A stretch of DNA of 16,620 bases, taken from the NCBI GenBank assembly GCA_045646465.1, contig JAZRKT010000036.1:1-16620 (forward strand), in the 5' to 3' direction. Shown here in pieces: positions 1 through 7,579 of the stretch. A program made the translations under genes and the position numbers. Positions within the stretch are counted from its first letter, which is position 1; every line of letters starts with the position of its first letter. The DNA comes from UMGS1387 sp045646465. Lineage in GTDB: Bacteria > Bacillota > Clostridia > Oscillospirales > CAG-382. The notes under the pieces are model-generated. The model made no database searches, was not told where the DNA came from, and saw nothing but the letters and a program-made list of their open reading frames with translations.

Positions 1-86
1 AAAACCACGCATAACAATATCGCGGTGATAATCGTGTTTATAATATTATGTTGTTTAGATTTTTTCTTTCCGTACTTTATTGCCAT
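1..86 (-). CDS. N-terminus of an unidentified membrane or secreted protein (partial)
   Basis: Only the first 28 codons are inside the window; the gene continues past the left edge. It begins with a basic segment (MAIKYGKKKSKQ), followed by a hydrophobic stretch (IINTIITAILLCVV), as expected of a signal anchor or the first membrane helix. Two ATGs are possible, at 92 and 86. The one at 86 lies 8 nt after AGAGG on the minus strand, while the one at 92 would be only 2 nt away, so 86 is chosen. A TATAAT hexamer sits at 107-102 on the minus strand, but I see no clear -35 box. Too little is present to name a family. That it is coding is inferred from the RBS, the open frame and the basic-then-hydrophobic pattern. 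Confidence 0.55.
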   Translation of the reverse strand, partial: MAIKYGKKKSKQHNIINTIITAILLCVV

Positions 87-227
87 AACCATTACCTCTA
101 AATTATACAACATTTTTAAAAGTATATATACCCATATAGAATTGTATCATATAAAATTCCTTTTTTCAATACTTTTTTCTATTTTTCAAAAAAAACTCAT
201 TTTTTCAACAAAAAAACACCAACTTTT

Positions 228-271
228 TGATATGCACCCCAAAAGTAAGACACTTTTTGAGGTGCATATCA
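228..271. repeat. 44-bp inverted repeat resembling two fused IS ends
   Basis: TGATATGCACC at 228-238 is repeated as its exact reverse complement, GGTGCATATCA, at 261-271. The similarity continues inward as CCCAAAAGT on the left and its near mirror on the right. The series 'CCCCAAAAGTAAGACA' resembles the terminal repeats of IS3-family (IS150-type) elements. With both ends almost abutting and nothing between them, this could be a leftover or a very small non-autonomous element. A role as a plain hairpin cannot be excluded. The family assignment is from memory of IS end sequences, not from a search. Confidence 0.4.
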
Positions 272-315
272 TTTAGGGAGTCCACTCTTTTTAAAAATTA
301 TATTAGTAGTGATAG

Positions 316-617
316 TTGAAAGAACGAAAAGTACAGCTGAAGTTTCTTGTGACCGAAAAAGAAAAGGAACACATACAAAGCTTAACCAAAAAACAAGATA
401 CTATCGATTTAAAAGTCTTTTTGAAAGCTATATGAGATTGTACTGATTTAAAAGAAGTGACTTCCAAAATCTTCAATGCTCTCATAAACATGATTGATGT
501 GCATAATCCTAAAAAAAAATCAAATACCGCCGAGTTAAAATAGATATTTACTTTACGGCAGTACAGCTAATCAGCATCCCTTATGAAAAAGAATTACTAT
601 CTTTAATGGATAAATAA
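316..617 (+). pseudogene. Decayed C-terminal remnant of a large serine recombinase
   Basis: Reading from 316 gives a charged, coiled-coil-like segment, then 'DCTDLKEVTSKIFNALIN' and 'MIDVHNPKKK'. After a one-base frame change near 534-541 it gives 'VKIDIYFTAVQLISIP' and ends at TAA 615-617. This order (a helical linker, then T-x-L-x-E-[VL]-T, a [KR/M]-I-x-V-H strand and a [KI]-[VI]-[DE]-I-Y-[FY] strand) is typical of the C-terminal end of large serine recombinases of the TnpX/TndX and phage integrase type. The frame is broken by TGA at 433-435 and by TAG at 541-543 with the frameshift, and the catalytic resolvase domain is absent. The region is much more AT-rich than the neighbouring genes. 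It is dead as a gene. The family call is by pattern recognition. Confidence 0.55.
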
Positions 618-642
618 TAAATGAAAAAAGTTCGTAAAAAAG

Positions 643-685
643 AATAAGCGATGCAACCGCAATAGTTACACCGCTTATTTTTTAC
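643..685. terminator. Probable bidirectional terminator
   Basis: AATAAGCG at 643-650 pairs exactly with CGCTTATT at 672-679 around a 21-nt loop. A T-rich run follows on the plus strand (TTATTTTTTACTTT), and on the minus strand the arm is followed by CTTTTTTAC. It lies between the recombinase remnant (plus) and the end of the F420-ligase-family gene (minus), so it can serve both sides. Confidence 0.6.
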
Positions 686-736
686 TTTCATTTATAACAC
701 TCCGCTAAGAAGCAGTCCTTTAAGAAAAAATAATAA

Positions 737-1936
737 TCAGTTAGTATAATTATCAAAGTAACCCTGAACAAGAACAACAGGTGTGCCCTTGTCTCCCGAT
801 CCGCTTGTAAGGTCGCACAGCGACCCGATAAGGTCGGTAAGCTGACGAGGTGTTGTGCCTTGCGAAGCCATATTGCCCACAAGGTTGTCACCCTTGGACT
901 TGATGCTCTCGGAAATAGCCTTCTTAAGCTCGTCGCCGGAAAGGTCCTTATAATCATTATCTGCAAGGTACTTGAGCTTAAGCTCATTGGGTGTGCCGAT
1001 AAGTCCGTCAGTAAACGCAGGTGATACCACGGGGTCTGCAAGCTCCCAGATTTTGCCCTGAGGATCCTTAAATGCGCCGTCGCCGTATACCATAACTTCA
1101 ACGTGCTTACCTGTTGCTTCAAGAATTCTTTTCTGAATGTCAAGAACCAAAGGCTTGCAGTCTCTTGGGAAAAGCTTTACCGTATCCTCAGTTGACTTAT
1201 TGGAGCCCAAAAGTCCGTACATTTCGTTATAGCCGCTACCGTTAACGGGAGCGTTGAGAATATCGGAAAGGCTGCAAACAACCTTTGCTCCTGCTTCAAG
1301 AAGAATTCTCTTTGTGCGTGCTCTTGTATGAATATCGCAGTTAATAACGCAGTCGGTATAATTAAGAATTGTCTTTGCCTGATTTGCAAACACAATTTCT
1401 ACCTCTGCACCACACTCTCTTATAAGATTGCCGTAATACTCAACGTAATCGACACCCGTGAACTCGTGCTTGTTTTCGCCGAAAAGCTCACGGTACTTTT
1501 CAAGTGACAGTACGTCAGAGTAAGGATTTACGCCTGCCGCATCTATTTTGTCAAGGCTTACAAGGCAGTTTCCAACTTCATCGGAAGGATAGCTGAGCAT
1601 AAGCACAACCTTCTTTACTCCCTTGGCAATGCCACGTAGACAAATTGCAAAACGGTTTCTTGAAAGTATGGGGAACATAACGCCCACGGTTTCTCCGCCG
1701 AGCTTTGCTTTAACGTCTGCTGCTATGTCATCAACGGAAGCATAATTGCCCTGTACTCTTGCAACTACGGATTCGGTAATGGAAATAACGTCCCTGTCAC
1801 GAAGCTCAAAGCCTTCGTATTCAGCCGCTTCAAGTACGCTGTCCGCAACTTCTTTCGCAAGGTTATCGCCTGTTCTGAAAATAGGGCATCTTATACCTCT
1901 TGAAACTGTGCCGACTCTTCTTTCTTTGTTTGCCAT
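737..1936 (-). CDS. Coenzyme F420-0 gamma-glutamyl ligase family protein (CofE-like)
   Basis: This 399-residue protein resembles the F420-0:L-glutamate ligase family (PF01996). The N-terminal half carries the family pattern: a positively charged start with 'RCPIFRTGDNLA', then 'RDRDVISITESVVARVQGNY', in which the 'ESVVA' stretch is typical of CofE. True CofE adds glutamates to F420-0 using GTP. This version is longer than archaeal CofE (about 250 residues) and has an additional C-terminal half with 'VMVYGDGAFKDP' near residue 285. No F420 biosynthesis or F420-dependent genes are in view, so the real acceptor may be another substrate; that is inference. The ATG at 1936 is preceded by GAAGG at a usual distance, and the gene has its own promoter. 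Family membership is fairly sure; the reaction is not. Confidence 0.7.
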   Translation of the reverse strand: MANKERRVGTVSRGIRCPIFRTGDNLAKEVADSVLEAAEYEGFELRDRDVISITESVVARVQGNYASVDDIAADVKAKLGGETVGVMFPILSRNRFAICLRGIAKGVKKVVLMLSYPSDEVGNCLVSLDKIDAAGVNPYSDVLSLEKYRELFGENKHEFTGVDYVEYYGNLIRECGAEVEIVFANQAKTILNYTDCVINCDIHTRARTKRILLEAGAKVVCSLSDILNAPVNGSGYNEMYGLLGSNKSTEDTVKLFPRDCKPLVLDIQKRILEATGKHVEVMVYGDGAFKDPQGKIWELADPVVSPAFTDGLIGTPNELKLKYLADNDYKDLSGDELKKAISESIKSKGDNLVGNMASQGTTPRQLTDLIGSLCDLTSGSGDKGTPVVLVQGYFDNYTN

Positions 1937-1962
1937 TTTAATACCTTCAATCCTTTAAAAAT

Positions 1963-2017
1963 TTTGGATTCCTCCAAACCGATTAAGTATTATATCACGC
2001 ACAGTGGAAATAATCAA
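1963..2017 (-). promoter_or_regulatory. Sigma-A promoter and leader hairpin of the CofE-like gene
   Basis: On the minus strand, TTGATT (2017-2012) and TATAAT (1994-1989) are 17 bp apart, and the -10 box is extended by TGA (TGnTATAAT). Transcription would start near 1982. The roughly 46-nt leader holds a perfect 6-bp hairpin, TTTGGA-GGAA-TCCAAA (1978-1963), ahead of the ribosome binding site. Whether the hairpin matters is unknown. Confidence 0.65.
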
Positions 2018-2109
2018 GTGTTTTTGTGAAATGTTTAAATATTTTTAATTGTTTTTCAGTTTGTCATTAGTCTGAACTGCCTTCGCCATAAGTGAGGACA
2101 GTCAATTTC

Positions 2110-2748
2110 TCATTTGTATTTAAAAGTGCAAAGCTTTTCAGCACGAAGACGGCAGGTATCGCAGGAAGGATTCTTCGCAGTGCACACGCTTCTGCCGAAG
2201 TCAACCATTCTATGGCAGTAGCCGCTTTGCTCGTCCTTTGGCACAAGCGGGTCGAGAGTGCGTTCAACCACCGTCTGATTGGTGCTTTTTACAAAGCCAA
2301 GGCGGTTTGATATTCTTATGCAATGGGTATCTGCCACAATTCCGCCTTTGCCGAAATAATCGCCGAGAATAAGGTTTGCAATTTTACTTCCAACACCCGG
2401 AAGTGATATAAGTTCATCATAATTATCGGGAACTTGTCCGTTATGCTTCTCAGTTATGACGATTGCCATATCCTTTAAGGACTTTGCCTTTGTGCGATAC
2501 AGTCCGCAAGTGAAAATAAGCTTTTCTATTTCTTCAAGCTCTGCTTTTGCCATGGCGTACACGTCGGGAATTTGACGAAAAAGTGTTTTGCACACCTCGT
2601 TTACTCTTGCATCAGTGCACTGCGCCGACAGCCTTCCCATTACAAGCAGTCGCCACACGTCGCCCTTATGCTCTAGAGAGCACATTGAGTCAGGAAACAT
2701 TTCCCACAAAATTTCGCTGACCCGTTTTATTTTTCTCTTAGTATTCAA
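2110..2748 (-). CDS. nth: Endonuclease III (base-excision repair DNA glycosylase/AP lyase)
   Basis: This 212-residue protein removes oxidised pyrimidines from DNA and nicks the abasic site. The helix-hairpin-helix motif LPGVGSKIA (residues 116-124) carries the catalytic lysine K122, followed by the catalytic aspartate D140 in 'VADTHCIRI'. Four C-terminal cysteines (C189, C196, C199, C207) match the [4Fe-4S] loop, but the last spacing is seven residues rather than the usual five. The length fits E. coli Nth (211). The conserved LSAQ-T-TD segment reads LSAQCTD. Translation starts at TTG (2748), the only start giving a full family N-terminus; it overlaps the last 11 bp of the upstream cell-wall enzyme gene, so the two are probably translationally coupled. 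GGGGA lies upstream as a weak ribosome binding site. Confidence 0.93.
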   Translation of the reverse strand: MNTKRKIKRVSEILWEMFPDSMCSLEHKGDVWRLLVMGRLSAQCTDARVNEVCKTLFRQIPDVYAMAKAELEEIEKLIFTCGLYRTKAKSLKDMAIVITEKHNGQVPDNYDELISLPGVGSKIANLILGDYFGKGGIVADTHCIRISNRLGFVKSTNQTVVERTLDPLVPKDEQSGYCHRMVDFGRSVCTAKNPSCDTCRLRAEKLCTFKYK

Positions 2749-5700
2749 GGTACTTTTCCCCTATTCTGTAGTATTCGAGAATTCCCTCTGTTATAGCATC
2801 GGCGCTTCTCTTATAATTGCCCTCGTCTATTGACCATTGAAATTCCTCAACATTGGATATAAAGCACATTTCAAGCAATGTTGACGGGAAGCGATGGTTT
2901 CGGCACACTGCAAGCTGCTGATAAATGGTAGGCTTCTGCAGTCTTGACAGCTCACGGCAAATGGTATTCGAGACTGTTTCGGCAAGAAGCACGCCACTGT
3001 TATTGGAATAAAGTGCCATAAAGCCCTTGGATTTGAGAGCATTTGCACTGCCTGCAACGCTGTTATGATGAATGGATATTATAAGGTCGGGGTTATGCTC
3101 ATTGAAGTAATCCATTCTTGCATAAAGGTCAACCGTTTCATCCTTTTCTCTTGATTCAAGCACCGTCGCACCAAGTGCAGTAAGGTTTTTGACAAGCTCG
3201 TCGGCAATATATCTATTAAGCTTTGATTCGGGAATATCACCTGGACCGGGTGCACCGATATCGTTTCCTCCATGACCTGCGTCAACTACAATTTTTTTAC
3301 CTTCAAGGGGTTTATCTCCGGCTTTAAGGGACTGTGGATTATTGAGTTTTACAATCATACAGCCGTTTTCATAAACAATATTAAAGCCGTAGAACACCTT
3401 ACTGTTCTTTAAGGTTACCGTGTAAATAATCATATTTTCACGTGTGCCCTTTGCTCCCGTCACCGACTCAACAAGAGGATTTGCTCCTACATAGACCTCG
3501 GGGATAATAGACGTATCGGAATTATAAATAATAATTCTCATTTTGCCGTTTTCGCCTCTGAAATCAACGTCAACGGGAATATTTTCGGTAACGCCGAAGC
3601 GTATATCCGTCGTATTACATTCATTATTTACTGTGGAGGTACTTACAACCTCTACCGCCGCTGTAAGAATTGTATTGAGAAGCAAAGGCTTTCCGTATGT
3701 TATTGCAAGCTCGCTCTCCTTCACATATCCGCCAAAACGCAGCTTACAATAGCCGTTGGTATATTCCTTTATATAATCACGCATACCCTTCGAGGACGGC
3801 AGAAAGTCATCGTAGAAGGATGAGCTTGTTCCTACCTTTGTATGGGTATAGTCGCTTATTACCTCGGCGTAGGAGTAGGCATCCTCATGGCGCTGACTGA
3901 TGGGTGCAGCAGTTAAGGTTGCCTTCTCTGTGCCCTTTTCTGCAGTAAATGTAAGTGTTCCGAGATTTACAATTTCGCCTTCCTTTGCAAACTGCGACGG
4001 CACAATTGTACCTATATACTTTTCATACATATATTTGCCAATTGCAGGAGGATTTATTGTAGGTGTGAGTACAACGCTCATACCGCCTACTTTTGCAGTA
4101 ACAGTGCTTCCTGCAGGTGCGACACAGGAAACCGCAAGTCTGTCACCCGGCTTTAACCAGGTGGTTGCAGAGGGATACGGGCTTATAATTTCCATTTTTT
4201 CCATCGTTTTATAGGAGGACGATGAGGCACCGCCATTGTTTTTGGCACCGTAGTTTACAACAAGAGATTTTGTATTGCCGTTTTGAACAAAATTAAAGGT
4301 ATTTTTACCCGATTTCAGCTCGACGTAAGCACAGAAATATCCGCTTGTTGTTTTTGACAGAGCTTGTCCGTTCATAGTAACGGGATACCCCGGGTCGGAC
4401 GAGCCGATAATATATGTCTTTGAGGTATTTACGTAGCTATTATTTGACGGATATGTTATTTTTAAAGTCTGTCCCGTGGAAGAAACTGTTTTACGTGTGA
4501 TTTTCTTTCCGTTAAGGCGTGTAATATCCTCGGCAACCTTACCTATATTGGAGGTGATATTTTCATAGCCGTAGTAAATGCTTCCCTTATACGAAGAAAG
4601 TGTACGGCACATTTCAACCTGTCTGTAAATTTCGCCCTCGGGATATTCCACAGACTTATAGGCGGCGTGACCGATATAAAGATCCACGCCCGTTCCGTCA
4701 AGGTTAGCATTCCACCAGCGCGCAACGTCATCAAAGGGTGCTGCCACCGTATTTACACTCCAGTAGTCCTGAGGTACAAGATAATCAACGTATCCGCCCT
4801 TAGCCCAAGCAAGTGCATCACAGTAAAGGGAGTGGTATGCTTCAAGACCCTTTGTTTCGCTTCCTTCAACGTAAGCTCCGCTTCCCTTATTTGCCCATAT
4901 GCCGAACACCGACACCCCGAAATCCATTTCTTCATCTATGCTTTTAATGGCCTCATAGCTTTCCTTTATAAGAGTATTTACGTTTTCACGTCTCCAGTCA
5001 GCTTTATCTGCTCCGTTACCGTAGGAAGCATAGCTGTCCTCATCATCAAATTGGGCATCACCCGACGGATAAGGATAAAAATAGTCATCAAAGTGCACGC
5101 CCGAAAGCTCGGGGTACTTTGTACAAAGCTCCTTTACTCCGTCAACAATCAGCTTTCTTACCTGTGGCTCACCGGGGTCAAAATATGTCTTGCCGTCGGC
5201 ATAGCGCACGGTATATTCGCCATACACCCTGACAGGAGACATAGGACTGAGCTTTTCAAGGTCGGCATCGCTCATTGATGCTCTGTAGGGATTTACCCAG
5301 GCGTGAACGTCAATATTCTTTGCCGATGCCTTTTCAAGAAGATAGCCGAGGCAGTCGAAGCTTTCTGAAGTATTTTTCTGCGTTCCCGTAAGATAAATGC
5401 TTGACGGGAAAATATCCGATTTATACAATGCATCCGACGCAGGTCTTACCTGGAAAAACAGCGAGTTTATACCAAGGTTATATGCGTTTTCAACGATGCT
5501 GTCAAGCTCGGCTTTAAGCTCACTTTCCGACAGCGACGGCTCGGACGGAAAATCTATGTTTACGTTTGAGGCAATCCACATTCCTCTCATTTCAAGGGTT
5601 GATATCTCAGTAAAATCTATACTTTCGCCCTCAGATTCCGATATTGTCTGCTCCGTTTCCGCCATGGAAAAAAGTCCGTCAAGCACGCCCATATTCACAA

Positions 5701-5800
5701 ACAGCATTGCCGCAGCTCCAAGGCACACCACCGTCAGAAGTGATGAAACTATGTATGGTAAAATTGTTTTTTTCTTATTATCGTTATTTAATCTTGCCAC
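2738..5800 (-). CDS. Membrane-anchored GHL10-type glycosidase fused to N-acetylmuramoyl-L-alanine amidase
   Basis: This 1020-residue surface enzyme has a basic N-terminus (NNDNKKK) and one membrane helix (about residues 12-36), making it anchored or secreted. A GHL10/DUF187 glycosyl-hydrolase-like domain (YngK type, PF02638) spans roughly 68-400, starting at 'EMRGMWIASNVNIDF' and including 'FFQVRPASDALY', 'VHAWVNPYRA' and 'SGVHFDDYFYPYP'. A middle region of beta-rich, Ig-like and AMIN-like character follows. The C-terminus (about 835-1010) is an Amidase_3 domain with the zinc ligands H843 (DAGHGG), E858 (PESKLN) and H911 (SIHHNS), plus the catalytic glutamate near 977 (LLEMCF). It should cut peptidoglycan stem peptides from glycan and possibly hydrolyse a glycan itself. 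An upstream ATG at 5812 overlaps its own GGAGG, so GTG at 5800, 5 nt after GGAGG, is the likely start. It overlaps nth by 11 bp. Confidence 0.9.
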   Translation of the reverse strand: MARLNNDNKKKTILPYIVSSLLTVVCLGAAAMLFVNMGVLDGLFSMAETEQTISESEGESIDFTEISTLEMRGMWIASNVNIDFPSEPSLSESELKAELDSIVENAYNLGINSLFFQVRPASDALYKSDIFPSSIYLTGTQKNTSESFDCLGYLLEKASAKNIDVHAWVNPYRASMSDADLEKLSPMSPVRVYGEYTVRYADGKTYFDPGEPQVRKLIVDGVKELCTKYPELSGVHFDDYFYPYPSGDAQFDDEDSYASYGNGADKADWRRENVNTLIKESYEAIKSIDEEMDFGVSVFGIWANKGSGAYVEGSETKGLEAYHSLYCDALAWAKGGYVDYLVPQDYWSVNTVAAPFDDVARWWNANLDGTGVDLYIGHAAYKSVEYPEGEIYRQVEMCRTLSSYKGSIYYGYENITSNIGKVAEDITRLNGKKITRKTVSSTGQTLKITYPSNNSYVNTSKTYIIGSSDPGYPVTMNGQALSKTTSGYFCAYVELKSGKNTFNFVQNGNTKSLVVNYGAKNNGGASSSSYKTMEKMEIISPYPSATTWLKPGDRLAVSCVAPAGSTVTAKVGGMSVVLTPTINPPAIGKYMYEKYIGTIVPSQFAKEGEIVNLGTLTFTAEKGTEKATLTAAPISQRHEDAYSYAEVISDYTHTKVGTSSSFYDDFLPSSKGMRDYIKEYTNGYCKLRFGGYVKESELAITYGKPLLLNTILTAAVEVVSTSTVNNECNTTDIRFGVTENIPVDVDFRGENGKMRIIIYNSDTSIIPEVYVGANPLVESVTGAKGTRENMIIYTVTLKNSKVFYGFNIVYENGCMIVKLNNPQSLKAGDKPLEGKKIVVDAGHGGNDIGAPGPGDIPESKLNRYIADELVKNLTALGATVLESREKDETVDLYARMDYFNEHNPDLIISIHHNSVAGSANALKSKGFMALYSNNSGVLLAETVSNTICRELSRLQKPTIYQQLAVCRNHRFPSTLLEMCFISNVEEFQWSIDEGNYKRSADAITEGILEYYRIGEKYLEY

Positions 5801-5953
5801 TTTTACCTCCATTTTGTCTTAGCTTACTGTTTTCATAAATGCTTCCTATGCCTCTTCAACACAGCAGTGGTCTGGATGCCATTTCTTTTTCTATTATAAT
5901 TTGCAAGCTTTATGTTTTCTCCTTACAAAAAGCATTTATCCTTTTACTCCTAT

Positions 5954-6015
5954 ATTATAACACAAGCTCTTCCTATAATGGAATAGATTTTACTGCATAT
6001 TTATACAAATTTCAA
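5954..6015 (-). promoter_or_regulatory. Two candidate promoters for the GHL10-amidase gene
   Basis: In the 243-bp gap between yqfD and this gene the minus strand shows TTGAAA (6015-6010), 17 bp, TAAAAT (5992-5987), and, closer to the gene, an extended -10 box TGTTATAAT (5962-5954) with no good -35. Either leaves an untranslated leader of roughly 145-180 nt before the GTG start. I see no terminator hairpin after yqfD, so read-through from yqfCD is also possible. Confidence 0.45.
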
Positions 6016-6043
6016 CAAATATTTTCTTTTTAATAAAATTTAA

Positions 6044-7204
6044 TCAGGAAAGTTCAAATTCAAGTGCTTTTGCAATGTTTTCAACGCCCGAAAAGGTACA
6101 TGTATAAACAAGAAACGCACCATTTGCTTTATGCTCTGAATGCTTTGAAGCACACACAAACCCGGGCGAAAGCCTAAATAACGTTTCCTCAGCCCTTTTA
6201 CGTGCAGTTTCAAGTGCAGTTTCATATTTTCTTGTCCTTTGTACCGTTTCATAAAACGTATATGTCTCCTTTGTCAGCACAAAGGGCAGGCGCAAGCCTT
6301 TTTTCTTTTCGTCAGTGACAACCTCACTTTCTTTACTGCACAAGTCTTTTATTTTATCCGTAAAATACAGCGGAAGCCTCTTTCCCAGCACCGACAGGGT
6401 ATATTTTTTCTTTATCTTACCGTTTGGTACCTTTTCATTATACTCAAAGGGCACAATCACGCATATTTTACGCTCGGTATTTGCCCACACGCTTCCTCTT
6501 GCTCCACGAAGATAGCTTGTATCCTTTCCCTTGACAAACGCCGAAACAAGCAGCTGTCCCTTATACACAACGTCGCCTTTCTGTACAAAGCTCTCCCCTT
6601 CAAGCACGTCTGCTCTCATTATTATTCCGTCGTGGCTTGCAACAAGATTTACATTTTTCTTTTTCTCGGCAATAACGGGATTTTTTCCTTCACGAACCTC
6701 CACATGTGCGGTAGTTCCGTCAAAATTTACGGCTAGCCAGGATATGCGTTTTTCACGTATGAGAAAATTATTTACAAGGCTGTCAAGCTTTACGCCTTTT
6801 TTATACACGCCCTCTCTGAAGCCTATTTCATTAAGGGTACGTATTATCTCACCGTCGGGTATTTTTTCGTTGCCTTCAACGCTGATATTCCACACGAAAA
6901 GCTGGGACATAAATGTCACAACAGCAAGAATCACCGCTGACACAAAAAGCCCCGTTCTCTTTTTATAGCGCCTCAGCAGATACACAAGCCCATACCTTTT
7001 ACAGCCAGTTATTTCCCCGCCGTGTTCAAATATTATCTGCCTTGCTCTTTTTTCGCCTCTGTAAAAGCAGGTAAAAGCAAGTATTCCATCAGGCAGAGTT
7101 TTTACGTTTCTTACGGCCACCTCGCTTTTAAGTTGATTCAAAAGCTTTAACGGCTTTTTGGCTTTAACTGTGTATTTTACACTTCCAATTAGGTTATTCA
7201 ACAT
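6044..7204 (-). CDS. yqfD: Sporulation protein YqfD
   Basis: This 386-residue protein matches the YqfD family, linked to stage IV sporulation and transcribed in the mother cell by sigma-E in Bacillus subtilis. The N-terminal 80 residues form a soluble domain, a single membrane helix follows at about 84-107 ('TGLFVSAVILAVVTFMSQLF'), and the rest is a large outer-face domain with 'WNISVEGNEKIP' and 'ISWLAVNFDGTTAHVEVREG', reminiscent of POTRA-like folds. B. subtilis YqfD is about 398 residues, so this one is full length. The ATG at 7204 lies 7 nt after GGAGG, and that GGAGG overlaps the yqfC stop codon, so the two genes form one operon. The exact biochemical role of YqfD is unknown. Confidence 0.88.
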   Translation of the reverse strand: MLNNLIGSVKYTVKAKKPLKLLNQLKSEVAVRNVKTLPDGILAFTCFYRGEKRARQIIFEHGGEITGCKRYGLVYLLRRYKKRTGLFVSAVILAVVTFMSQLFVWNISVEGNEKIPDGEIIRTLNEIGFREGVYKKGVKLDSLVNNFLIREKRISWLAVNFDGTTAHVEVREGKNPVIAEKKKNVNLVASHDGIIMRADVLEGESFVQKGDVVYKGQLLVSAFVKGKDTSYLRGARGSVWANTERKICVIVPFEYNEKVPNGKIKKKYTLSVLGKRLPLYFTDKIKDLCSKESEVVTDEKKKGLRLPFVLTKETYTFYETVQRTRKYETALETARKRAEETLFRLSPGFVCASKHSEHKANGAFLVYTCTFSGVENIAKALEFELS

Positions 7205-7215
7205 TTTTACGCCTC

Positions 7216-7494
7216 CTACAAATCAAAGCTTACCGAGCAGATACAGCCTTCCACCCTCAAATCGTTATTGGCAAGACATCTGATATTCAGTCCGCTTCCG
7301 CCGACGCACACCGTATTCTTTCCCTGCTTTACCTTTACAAGCTCTGAATCATAGTGTATCAGCCTTCCTGCATCCTCAACGGTTATTTCACGGTTTGAGC
7401 ACATTTTTATGTACGGCATTTTTGTCACCGCATCAAAGGGTATCTGTGTTGCATTTGCTATTCTCTGCCCGATGGACAGCTTACTGTTATTCAA
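7216..7494 (-). CDS. yqfC: Sporulation protein YqfC (YabP/YqfC family)
   Basis: This roughly 92-residue protein of the YabP/YqfC family carries 'EITVEDAGRLIHYDSELVKV' and ends with a short beta-strand pattern ('NDLRVEGCICSVSF'). It pairs with yqfD as in many endospore formers. A longer reading would begin at GTG 7503, but that codon overlaps GGAG. TTG at 7494, 8 nt after GGAG, fits both the ribosome binding site and the usual family N-terminus, so it is chosen. The stop (TAG) lies 11 nt before the yqfD ATG. The family function is not known; loss affects spore formation in Bacillus, but data for clostridia are few. Confidence 0.85.
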   Translation of the reverse strand: MNNSKLSIGQRIANATQIPFDAVTKMPYIKMCSNREITVEDAGRLIHYDSELVKVKQGKNTVCVGGSGLNIRCLANNDLRVEGCICSVSFDL

Positions 7495-7579
7495 AAATAT
7501 CACTCCGAAACTGTTGTTTTATAATTTTTATTCAGCCTTTGTCATATAAATACCTTTGAAAAGACTTTGGAGGTACAAC
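7495..7579. promoter_or_regulatory. Divergent promoter region between yqfC and ylbJ-like gene
   Basis: These 85 bp must drive both directions. On the plus strand CATATAAAT (7543-7551) resembles the sigma-E -10 consensus, with an AT-rich TATAATT about 16 bp upstream as a weak -35. On the minus strand ATGACA (7545-7540), 16 bp, TATAAA (7523-7518) is a possible sigma-A-like pair but leaves a leader of under 20 nt. Known family members on both sides are sigma-E dependent in Bacillus, so sigma-E control is expected. The box assignments are tentative. Confidence 0.35.

Noticed and set aside
25..276. 83-codon open frame on the plus strand in the left-edge AT-rich DNA
   Set aside because: It has no ribosome binding site, low-complexity composition, overlaps a better-supported minus-strand start, and runs through the inverted repeat.
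303..491. 62-codon minus-strand frame over the recombinase remnant
   Set aside because: The plus strand explains this stretch by its recombinase-like pattern, and the minus frame has no RBS.
2041..2110. CAGTT/AACTG pairing after nth as a terminator
   Set aside because: The stem is only 5 bp with a long loop, and on the nth strand it is followed by A rather than T residues.
4667..5278. 203-codon plus-strand frame inside the GHL10-amidase gene
   Set aside because: It is antisense to a clearly conserved catalytic domain, has no RBS, and resembles other frames created by codon bias on the opposite strand.
6239..6736. 165-codon plus-strand frame antisense to yqfD
   Set aside because: It has no RBS or recognisable domain, and yqfD on the other strand is a full-length family member.
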